DNA from: PWQG01 sp041685555
GTDB taxonomy: Bacteria; Pseudomonadota; Gammaproteobacteria; Pseudomonadales; Pseudohongiellaceae
Assembly: GCA_041685555.1 (NCBI GenBank)
Contig: JAWLFN010000055.1
Location: 1-13,217 of the forward strand
DNA length: 13,217 bases
Direction of reading: 5' to 3'
Position numbers and translations under genes: made by a program. The notes below the pieces were generated by a model, which saw only the letters and a program-made list of their open reading frames with translations, ran no database searches and was not told where the DNA came from. Positions 7,248 to 13,217 of the stretch are shown here, in pieces (the stretch's first letter is position 1; each line of letters starts with the position of its first letter).

Positions 7248-9283
7248 GATGTTGAACCCGTGCTTGCTGTCTGGTGATCATTGGATTGGACGAAGGCTGG
7301 CGACTCGACCTCGAACTGTTCGTGTTGATGTGCCAGATAGTACATGGGGCCGCCGCGGAAGGGGGCAAAACCGGTGCCGAAAACCATGCCGGCATCCAGC
7401 AGTTCTTCATCCCCCACGATGCCTTCTTCCAGCGCTGCCCGACACTCCTCCGTATAGGCATGCACCAGCCGCTCGGCCAGGATACGGAAATCGTGGCCCA
7501 CAGTGTGACGTGGCTCCTTGACCGGTTTGCCGTCCTTCCAGTGATAGAGGCCGCTGCCGCTCTTTTTCCCCAGGCGCCCCTGATCGACATGGGAGCGGAT
7601 GAAGCGGGCTTCCTCGCTGTCCTTGGTCTGTTCGTCGCCCAGCACCTCAGTGACCATCAGGCAGACATCCAGACCCACCGTGTCGGCCAGTTCCACCGGG
7701 CCCATGGGCATGCCAAACAACTCGGCGGCCCGGTCAATGGCTTCCGCCGGGGTGCCTTCCTGCATTATCTGTAGGGCTTTCATCATGTACGGAGCCAGCA
7801 CCCGGTTGACCAGGAAGCCCGGGCTGCTGCGCACCGGTAGCGGAAAGCGGTCGATCTGGCTGCAGAAGGACGCTGCTTTCTTCATCATGTCCGGGCTGGA
7901 GTGCTGGCCGCCGACCACCTCCACCAGCGGCATTTTTGCCACCGGATTGAAAAAGTGCAGTCCCACCAGGCGGGTGGGTTTCTCCAGCGCCTCGGCCAGC
8001 GTCTCCAGCGGGATGGCGGAGGTGTTGGTGGCGAGGACCGTGTGACGCTGCAGTTTCGGTTCCATGCGACGGAACAGTTCCTGTTTGGCCTGCGCGTTCT
8101 CGACAATGGCTTCGATCACCACGTCGGCAAAGGCGACTCTGGTGCCCTCGACGTCCGGCCGCAGTCGGGCCATGGCGCTTTTCACCCGTTGCGGATCGCG
8201 TAGCTTGCGGCGCAGCAGCTTCTCGGCATTTTTCAGAGCCCGGCCGATCTGTTCCTGACTCTGGTCCTGCAGACTGACTTCCATTCCCTTGAGTACGCAC
8301 CAGGCAGCGATGTCCCCGCCCATGACGCCAGCTCCCACCACATGAACACGCCGGGCGCTGAAATCACTTTTCCGCCCTTCCGCCTTCAGGCGCTCCATCA
8401 AGCGGAACACACGACGCAATCCGTCCGCGGCCGGTGTGACCATCAGCCTGCTGACTGTATCGATCTCGACCTGCTGCAACCGCTTCCTGTTGGCACCGAT
8501 GCGGCGCCAGTTTTCGATCAGACTGAAGGGAGCCGGGTAGTGTTCGGGCCGTACTCGGCTGGCTGTCTGCTTGCGCATCTGGCGGGCCAGCAACGGGCGT
8601 AGTGGCCATTGACTGGTCATGCGCGCCGTAAGCCGTGGCGGCCTGCTGTGCCTGGACTTGAGAATGGCCCGTCGTGCCGCCCAGTTGAGCGCCCCGTGAC
8701 GGTTGATGACTTCGTCCACGAGTCCGATGCCCAACGCCGCGCGCGCATTGATGTTGCGCGCTGTCAGCATCAGCTCCATGGCTTTCAGGCCGCCGACGCG
8801 TGCAATCGAGCGCGCCGATCCACCGAAGCCGGGATAGATGCCGAGTTGTGTTTCGGGGAAGCCGAATTTCGTGTCCGGGGTGTCCTGCGCGATGCGGTAG
8901 TCGCAGGCCAGAGCCAACTCCAGGCCGCCGCCCAGGCAGTAGCCGCGGATGGCCGCCACGGTCGGGCAGGGCAGCGCTTCCAGACGATCGAACATGTCGT
9001 GAACACGGCTGATCTCGGCTTTTACGCTGTCCGCGTCATCAAAGCCATCAAATTCCCTGACGTCGGCTCCGTATATGAAACCACCGGATTTGCCGGAGAG
9101 AATGGCCAGGCCCAGCGGAGTGTCACGCTCGGCCAGCGTGATCAGGGCATCGAATTCCTCCAGTACTTCGCGACCCAGTGCATTGACCGACTCCCCCTGG
9201 CGGTCAAGGTACAGCCAGAGAATGTTGTCGTTGTCGCGAGTGACCTGCCAGTGACGGCAATCCGGGATTGCAGCGCGCGCCAT
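7244..9283 (-). CDS. fadJ: Fatty acid oxidation complex alpha subunit, FadJ-like enoyl-CoA hydratase/3-hydroxyacyl-CoA dehydrogenase
   Basis: Catalyses hydration of 2-enoyl-CoA and NAD-dependent oxidation of the 3-hydroxyacyl-CoA, feeding the thiolase encoded next. The crotonase domain comes first. Numbered from the chosen start, the two catalytic glutamates are Glu122 in GGGLELALACDYR and Glu144 in FPETQLGIYPGFGG. The dehydrogenase domain has the NAD-binding GAGVMGG at about 317-323, NTSAIPLE, and the His443/Glu455 pair in GLHFFNPV and MPLVEVVGG. A second C-terminal dehydrogenase helical domain includes GMPMGPVELAD. The ATG at 9283 (679 aa) is preferred because GGAG lies eight bases upstream. 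The frame is open to an earlier ATG at 9346, but that would add 21 non-conserved residues and run through a palindrome in the promoter region. FadJ proteins are usually about 714 aa. FadB-type function cannot be excluded; the FadI-type partner favours FadJ. Confidence 0.92.
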   Translation of the reverse strand: MARAAIPDCRHWQVTRDNDNILWLYLDRQGESVNALGREVLEEFDALITLAERDTPLGLAILSGKSGGFIYGADVREFDGFDDADSVKAEISRVHDMFDRLEALPCPTVAAIRGYCLGGGLELALACDYRIAQDTPDTKFGFPETQLGIYPGFGGSARSIARVGGLKAMELMLTARNINARAALGIGLVDEVINRHGALNWAARRAILKSRHSRPPRLTARMTSQWPLRPLLARQMRKQTASRVRPEHYPAPFSLIENWRRIGANRKRLQQVEIDTVSRLMVTPAADGLRRVFRLMERLKAEGRKSDFSARRVHVVGAGVMGGDIAAWCVLKGMEVSLQDQSQEQIGRALKNAEKLLRRKLRDPQRVKSAMARLRPDVEGTRVAFADVVIEAIVENAQAKQELFRRMEPKLQRHTVLATNTSAIPLETLAEALEKPTRLVGLHFFNPVAKMPLVEVVGGQHSSPDMMKKAASFCSQIDRFPLPVRSSPGFLVNRVLAPYMMKALQIMQEGTPAEAIDRAAELFGMPMGPVELADTVGLDVCLMVTEVLGDEQTKDSEEARFIRSHVDQGRLGKKSGSGLYHWKDGKPVKEPRHTVGHDFRILAERLVHAYTEECRAALEEGIVGDEELLDAGMVFGTGFAPFRGGPMYYLAHQHEQFEVESPAFVQSNDHQTASTGSTS

Positions 9284-9322
9284 AGCTTCTACTCCGTGTC
9301 TGATGAATACCGTAACTCTAAC

Positions 9323-9336
9323 GTGGTCAGGACCAC
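9323..9336. promoter_or_regulatory. Candidate operator palindrome between the divergent fad genes
   Basis: GTGGTC and GACCAC form a perfect 6+6 inverted repeat with a 2-base AG spacer. It is the clearest symmetric element in the 152-bp gap between the FadJ-like gene (minus) and fadE (plus). Its half-site TGGTC...GACCA is the same as the core of enterobacterial FadR sites, but those have a 1-base spacer, so the true regulator may differ (another GntR or TetR family protein). It lies 40 bases before the fadJ start and 100 before fadE, and could control both. No convincing sigma-70 -35/-10 pair was found on either strand here. Confidence 0.5.
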
Positions 9337-9435
9337 TTTGCACCATCCCTCTGTTGTGTACCGCGGGTCTACTTATTCGCCCGCCGATAATGATGATAAG
9401 ATGCTGACCAGCATTCCCTATCCTCGGAGGAACAC

Positions 9436-11829
9436 ATGTTTTCGCTCATCATGAAGGTCATGCGGGACCAGAAAATGTTGCCACGCATATCGGACACCGA
9501 GCGGCAGGCACTGGAAGCGGGCACCGTGTGGATCGACGGGCAGATTTTCTCCGGTAATCCGAATTTCCGCAGTATGCTGGAGCAGCCCTACGACGCATTG
9601 AGCGAGGAGGAGCGGGCTTTCCTTGAAGGACCGACGGAGGAATTGTGCCTGATGACCGATGCGTACGAAGTCGTCAGGACCCGCCGTGTCCCGGAATCGG
9701 TGCAGCGGTACATCAAGGACCAGGGATTCATGGGCCTGCTGATACCGAAGGAATACGGAGGCAAGGGCTTCTCGACACTGGCGATCTCGACCATCATGGC
9801 CAAGGTGAACGCCTACTGCCCGCCCATGGGAACATTTGTCGTGATCCCCAATTCCCTCGGTGCGGCTGAACTGCTGCTCCACTATGGTACCGAAGAGCAA
9901 CGTCAGGCGTACCTTCCGAAGCTGGCCAGTGGCGAATACGTCCCCTGTTTCGGTCTGACCGAGTTGACGGCCGGTTCCGATGCCGCGTCCATCCGCGCGG
10001 AAGGCGAAGTGTTCCAGGGAGAGGATGGCAAGCCTCAATTACGTCTGAATTTCGAGAAGCGCTACATCACGCTGGCGCCGGTGGCGAATCTGATTTCTCT
10101 GGCATTCCAGTTGCACGATCCGGACAACCTGTTGGGCAAGGGCGAATATCCTGGCATTACGGTGGCCATGCTGCACAAGGGTACCAGGGGCCTCAAGACG
10201 GGTGATCACCACGATCCGATCGGCCTGGGTTTTTACAACGGACCGATTGTGGGCAAGGATGTGGTGGTCCCGGCCGAACAGATCATCGGCGGCCCCGACT
10301 ACGCCGGTCAGGGCTGGCGCATGTTGATGGAGCAACTGGCCGGGGGGCGGGCCATTTCGTTGCCGGCCGGAGCCATTGGTGGCATGAAGGCAGTGGCGGC
10401 TTCCACCGGCGCCTATTCGATGATCCGCCGCCAGTTCGACATTCCCATCGGCCTGATGGAAGGCGTGCAGGAGAAGGTGGCGCGGATCGCCGCTTTCACC
10501 TATCTGTTTGAAGGGTCGCGGGTGTACTCCTGTTCGGCCATCGATGCCGGAGAACAGCCTCCGGTGATTTCGGCGCTGTTGAAATCCAGCAGCACCGAGT
10601 ACGCGCAGAAGGCCATCATCGACGGCATGGATGTATTCTCCGGTGCCGGCGTGATGCAGGGACCGAACAATATTCTGGGCGGCGGATACAGCAGTGCTCC
10701 GGTCAGCATCACGGTGGAAGGGGCCAACATCATGACACGCACCCTGATGGTTTTCGGGCAGGGCGCAACCCGTTGCCATCCCTACGCACTGAATCTGGTG
10801 CAGGCGGTGGAAGACAACAACGTGTCTGGATTCCGGCGTAATCTGCTCGGCTGGTTGTGGCATACCACCAGTAACTGGGGGCGTCTCAAGCTTCGCTCCC
10901 TGACCCGGGGGCGCAGCGCGGGCAGTCCGTTGTCCGGCGCCACGGCAACGTACTATTACCGCCTGGGATGGGCCGCGACGCGGTTCGCGCTGCTGGCCGA
11001 TCTGGCCATGTATTTCATCGGTGGCAAGCTCAAGGCCCGCGGCAATCTCAGCGGTCGCTTCGCCGATGCACTGACCTGGCAGGTGTTGGCCATCAGTACC
11101 TTGCGTCGTTACGAGGCCGAGGGACGACAGAAGGAAGACCTTCCGCTGGTGCAGTTCGCCTGTGAATATGCATTGCAGCAGATCCAGCAGGCATTCGAGG
11201 GCATTCATGCCAACTTCGATGCGCCCCTGGTGGGCTGGTGGTTACGTGGCCCCGCGTCCCTGTTTCTGCGGATCAACCCGTTGTCGCGGGGTCCCTCCGA
11301 CCGTCTGGTGCCCAGGACGGCGGCCACCATCCAGCGTATGGATGAGCAGTTCCGGCGCCTGACTGCCGATATTGCGCCGGCACCGGAAGATGAGCCCGGT
11401 ATGGGGCGTCTGATGAAGGCCTTCCGCCTCTATACGGAAACACTGGAAGCGGTACGGCGCATCAGAAAGGCGCAGAAGCAGCGCAAGCTGCAACGTGGCG
11501 CGCCCCACGAGGTGTCCGCCCAGGCCTGTCGTGCCGGAATCATCACGGAAGGCGAAGCCTCCCTGCTGGCCCAGGCTCACGATGCGGCAATGGAGGCGAT
11601 TGAAGTGGATGTGTTCAGTCCGGAGGAGTATTTCCGTGACGAGCCCGGTACGGACCCGTCTCGGTCGCGGGCTGACCGATCCTCGAAAAAGCCTTCAATG
11701 GCGGCGGATGGGGATCCATCGGCGGGCCACAAGAAAGCCGGCAAGAAGCCCGGCGCGGTGCGCGCGTCCGGGAAAAAGGAGAAAGCGACGGTTGATACCG
11801 CCGCTGAGAAGTCGCCCCTGGAAAGTTGA
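9436..11829 (+). CDS. fadE: Acyl-CoA dehydrogenase, FadE type
   Basis: First oxidative step of beta-oxidation: FAD-dependent conversion of acyl-CoA to trans-2-enoyl-CoA, with electrons passed toward the respiratory chain. The 797 aa resemble E. coli FadE (814) from the segment ISDTERQALEAGTVWIDG (18-35) onward. The dehydrogenase core shows FGLTELTAGSDAAS (172-185) and VEGANIMTRTLMVFGQG (427-443). Glu428 lies where the catalytic glutamate of VLCAD-like enzymes falls (by analogy). Residues from about 450 to 735 match the extra C-terminal domain of FadE proteins (DUF1974-like). Unlike E. coli FadE there is no hydrophobic N-terminal segment. The last 60 residues form a Lys/Ala/Ser-rich, low-complexity tail. 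GGAGGA at 9426-9431 is a strong ribosome binding site that fixes the start. It is divergent from the fadJ/fadI unit and probably co-regulated with it. Confidence 0.95.
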   Translation: MFSLIMKVMRDQKMLPRISDTERQALEAGTVWIDGQIFSGNPNFRSMLEQPYDALSEEERAFLEGPTEELCLMTDAYEVVRTRRVPESVQRYIKDQGFMGLLIPKEYGGKGFSTLAISTIMAKVNAYCPPMGTFVVIPNSLGAAELLLHYGTEEQRQAYLPKLASGEYVPCFGLTELTAGSDAASIRAEGEVFQGEDGKPQLRLNFEKRYITLAPVANLISLAFQLHDPDNLLGKGEYPGITVAMLHKGTRGLKTGDHHDPIGLGFYNGPIVGKDVVVPAEQIIGGPDYAGQGWRMLMEQLAGGRAISLPAGAIGGMKAVAASTGAYSMIRRQFDIPIGLMEGVQEKVARIAAFTYLFEGSRVYSCSAIDAGEQPPVISALLKSSSTEYAQKAIIDGMDVFSGAGVMQGPNNILGGGYSSAPVSITVEGANIMTRTLMVFGQGATRCHPYALNLVQAVEDNNVSGFRRNLLGWLWHTTSNWGRLKLRSLTRGRSAGSPLSGATATYYYRLGWAATRFALLADLAMYFIGGKLKARGNLSGRFADALTWQVLAISTLRRYEAEGRQKEDLPLVQFACEYALQQIQQAFEGIHANFDAPLVGWWLRGPASLFLRINPLSRGPSDRLVPRTAATIQRMDEQFRRLTADIAPAPEDEPGMGRLMKAFRLYTETLEAVRRIRKAQKQRKLQRGAPHEVSAQACRAGIITEGEASLLAQAHDAAMEAIEVDVFSPEEYFRDEPGTDPSRSRADRSSKKPSMAADGDPSAGHKKAGKKPGAVRASGKKEKATVDTAAEKSPLES

Positions 11830-11835
11830 AAGCGG

Positions 11836-11852
11836 CGGGACTGCCCGGTTTT
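11836..11852 (+). terminator. Weak terminator-like hairpin after fadE
   Basis: CGGG (11836-11839), an ACTG loop and CCCG (11844-11847) are followed by GTTTT. The stem is only four base pairs and the T-run short, so it is marginal. It sits in the 24-bp gap between the convergent ends of fadE and the adaptor gene, where a terminator would be expected. Confidence 0.3.
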
Positions 11853-11853
11853 C

Positions 11854-13020
11854 TCATCGTGGTCCGATGGCAACGCCATCATCGAGCCGGTCGGACGGGT
11901 ACAGGATGACCCGTTCGCCAGCCTGCAGGCCCTGCGGGATTTCCACCAGTCCGTCACCACGGGCCGCTGTCCGCACCGTCTTCAGTCGGGCGCTGCCCGC
12001 TTCCGCCACGAACAGGTGCCATTCTCCGTTGCGCTGGAACAGGGCATTGTCCGGGACCAGCAGTACATCATTCCGGCGGTCCACGATGATGGAGGCTTCC
12101 ACCCGGTAACCGGCACCCAGCGTCGACGGTATGGTGTCGAGGTCTGCAATAACGTTGACCCGCTGTTCCTCCACGCCAAGCGCCGAGACCCGGGTGAACG
12201 CTTCCGGTTCGATATGTCGCACACGGCCGCTCAGTTCCTGTTGACCGCCCCAGTCCGTGATCCGTACCGGGTCTCCCGCGCTCACGCGCACCGCATCCCT
12301 GGTGAGCAGATCGATTTCCAGCTCCAGGGCATCCGCGTTACTGAGCGAGAGTACCGGGGCGCCGGCCTGGATGACCCGGGTGTCGCGTTCATGGACCTGG
12401 TAGATGGTGCCGTCGGCCGGGGCGGTCAGACTGATGGTCGCGCCTTCTCCATCGTCATTGCCCAGCTGCAGGGCTCGCGCCATGGCCACATCCGCCCGGG
12501 CAGCGCTGAGTCCGGCGCTGGCTTCAAGCAGGCGGGAGCGGGCGGCGTCGCGCTGGCGGATGAACTGGTCATACTCCTCCTCTCCGATCAGTCCCTGGTC
12601 GAAAAGCCGCTCTCTTCTGAGGGCTTCGCGTTGGGCACGTTCGAGCGCGCTTTCCGCATCTTCCCGCGCCGCTTCGGCTGAACGCACCCGCGCCTGGCTG
12701 GCCTCCAGATTGGCCTCTATCGCGGCCCGGTTGCGGGGGTTGTCGGGCGAGACCGTAATCCGTGCCAGGACCTCGCCCTCCGATACCCGGTCTCCCGGCA
12801 GTCGGCTGATGCGTTGCAGCTCCCCGGCGACCGGGGCGTGCAGTACATACGGTAGTCGGGCCCGGGTGCGGCCCTGTTCACTGATGCTCACGGTCAACGT
12901 GCCGCGTCGCACTTCCGCTGTGTCGACCGGAATGGCGTCCGGCTGTAGCGTTAATGTTAATAGGATCGCCAGCAACACGGCTGTCGTTGCGACCAATAAC
13001 CATCGGGTCTGCCTGTTCAT
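11854..13020 (-). CDS. Periplasmic adaptor (membrane fusion protein) of an ABC/RND-type efflux system, HlyD/MacA-like
   Basis: A 388-aa membrane fusion protein that would link an inner-membrane transporter to an outer-membrane channel in the periplasm. Residues 7-25 form one hydrophobic segment after a short basic N-terminus (MNRQTR), most likely an uncleaved membrane anchor; there is no lipobox cysteine. The lipoyl-like half-domains are at about 58-90 (HAPVAGELQRI, PGDRVSEGEVLARI) and 198-228 (TAPADGTIYQV, IQAGAPVLSL). They flank a long Arg/Glu/Ala-rich coiled-coil hairpin at about 95-185. A beta-barrel region follows to about 315, then a membrane-proximal domain with VLLVPDNALFQRNG. AAGGAG lies eight bases before the ATG. 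The gene begins 22 bp after the stop of the upstream FtsX-like permease, so an ABC exporter is more likely than an RND pump. The substrate cannot be inferred. Confidence 0.9.
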   Translation of the reverse strand: MNRQTRWLLVATTAVLLAILLTLTLQPDAIPVDTAEVRRGTLTVSISEQGRTRARLPYVLHAPVAGELQRISRLPGDRVSEGEVLARITVSPDNPRNRAAIEANLEASQARVRSAEAAREDAESALERAQREALRRERLFDQGLIGEEEYDQFIRQRDAARSRLLEASAGLSAARADVAMARALQLGNDDGEGATISLTAPADGTIYQVHERDTRVIQAGAPVLSLSNADALELEIDLLTRDAVRVSAGDPVRITDWGGQQELSGRVRHIEPEAFTRVSALGVEEQRVNVIADLDTIPSTLGAGYRVEASIIVDRRNDVLLVPDNALFQRNGEWHLFVAEAGSARLKTVRTAARGDGLVEIPQGLQAGERVILYPSDRLDDGVAIGPR

Positions 13021-13042
13021 GTCATCGGCTCCTTCCCATGGT

Positions 13043-13217
13043 TCACTCCCGGGTTTTCAGTACCTGTACCAGATCATAGCGGTGTAGACGGCGGCGCACC
13101 GCCAGCGCACTGACCAATGCCGCGGCCATCGTGATCAGCGCTGACCAGAGCCATGTGCCCGGCGCCACCACGTACGGTATCCGGAAGGCCTCGGTCTGCA
13201 TGGCACCGGTGATGGCC
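13043..13217 (-). CDS. C-terminal end of an FtsX/MacB-like ABC transporter permease (partial)
   Basis: The minus-strand frame is open from the window edge to TGA at 13045-13043 and gives 57 residues. A hydrophobic stretch that reads as a final transmembrane helix (TWLWSALITMAAALVSALAV) is followed by basic residues RRRLHRYDLVQVLKTRE. A last helix then a short basic tail containing D-L-V-x-V-L-K-x-R-E is typical of FtsX-family permeases of ABC exporters such as MacB or LolC/E. The start and most of the protein lie beyond the right end of the window. It precedes the adaptor by 22 bp on the same strand, so they form an operon; an ATPase gene is expected further out. Confidence 0.82.
   Translation of the reverse strand, partial: AITGAMQTEAFRIPYVVAPGTWLWSALITMAAALVSALAVRRRLHRYDLVQVLKTRE

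Noticed and set aside
8609..9454. A 281-codon plus-strand frame opposite the fadJ-like gene that runs into the fadE start
   Set aside because: It overlaps the catalytic part of the hydratase domain in antisense, and it overlaps the strongly supported fadE ribosome binding site and start. The product looks like a shadow.
10039..11208. A 389-codon open frame on the minus strand inside fadE
   Set aside because: It is antisense to a well-conserved acyl-CoA dehydrogenase, its product is rich in His, Gln, Arg and Gly with no domain I recognise, and no ribosome binding site stands out. GC-rich genes commonly leave such shadow frames.

Overview
The window is GC-rich and gene-dense and looks like ordinary chromosomal DNA of a gammaproteobacterium. 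The evidence is a long FadE-type acyl-CoA dehydrogenase with its C-terminal extension, a FadI/FadJ-type beta-oxidation pair, and a MaeB-type malic enzyme. A marine or halophilic, lipid-using lineage such as the Marinobacter/Alcanivorax/Halomonas sphere is plausible, but the genus cannot be fixed from the sequence. I see no transposase, integrase, CRISPR array, tRNA or rRNA.

Layout from left to right. The last codons of an upstream gene (about 2-52) are followed by a strong intrinsic terminator (78-110). The malic enzyme maeB (218-2533, +) stands alone. Next is a two-gene unit on the same strand with its own likely promoter: an ATP-grasp ligase-like protein (2655-3878) and, 30 bp later, a 687-aa protein of unrecognised family (3909-5972). 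The C-terminal part of the second protein carries a possible papain-like Cys/His/Asn triad. This pair is the least explained and most interesting part of the window. It meets, with no spacer, a convergent beta-oxidation operon on the minus strand: a FadJ-like hydratase/dehydrogenase (7244-9283) followed by a FadI-like thiolase (5973-7247), overlapping by ATGA. Divergent from it is fadE (9436-11829, +). The 152-bp shared upstream region contains a perfect palindrome that could be an operator. The right end, on the minus strand, holds the C-terminus of an FtsX/MacB-like ABC permease (13043 to the window edge) followed by a periplasmic adaptor (11854-13020). Together these suggest an ABC efflux or export system whose ATPase would lie outside the window.

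How the genes work together. FadE, the FadJ-like protein and the FadI-like thiolase cover all the steps of one turn of the fatty-acid beta-oxidation spiral. MaeB makes pyruvate and NADPH from malate, which fits growth on acetyl-CoA-yielding substrates such as lipids, although its link to the fad genes is only proximity. The ATP-grasp/687-aa pair may form or process an amide or peptide bond; that is inference from the fold families and the apparent active-site residues, not from recognition of a characterised system.
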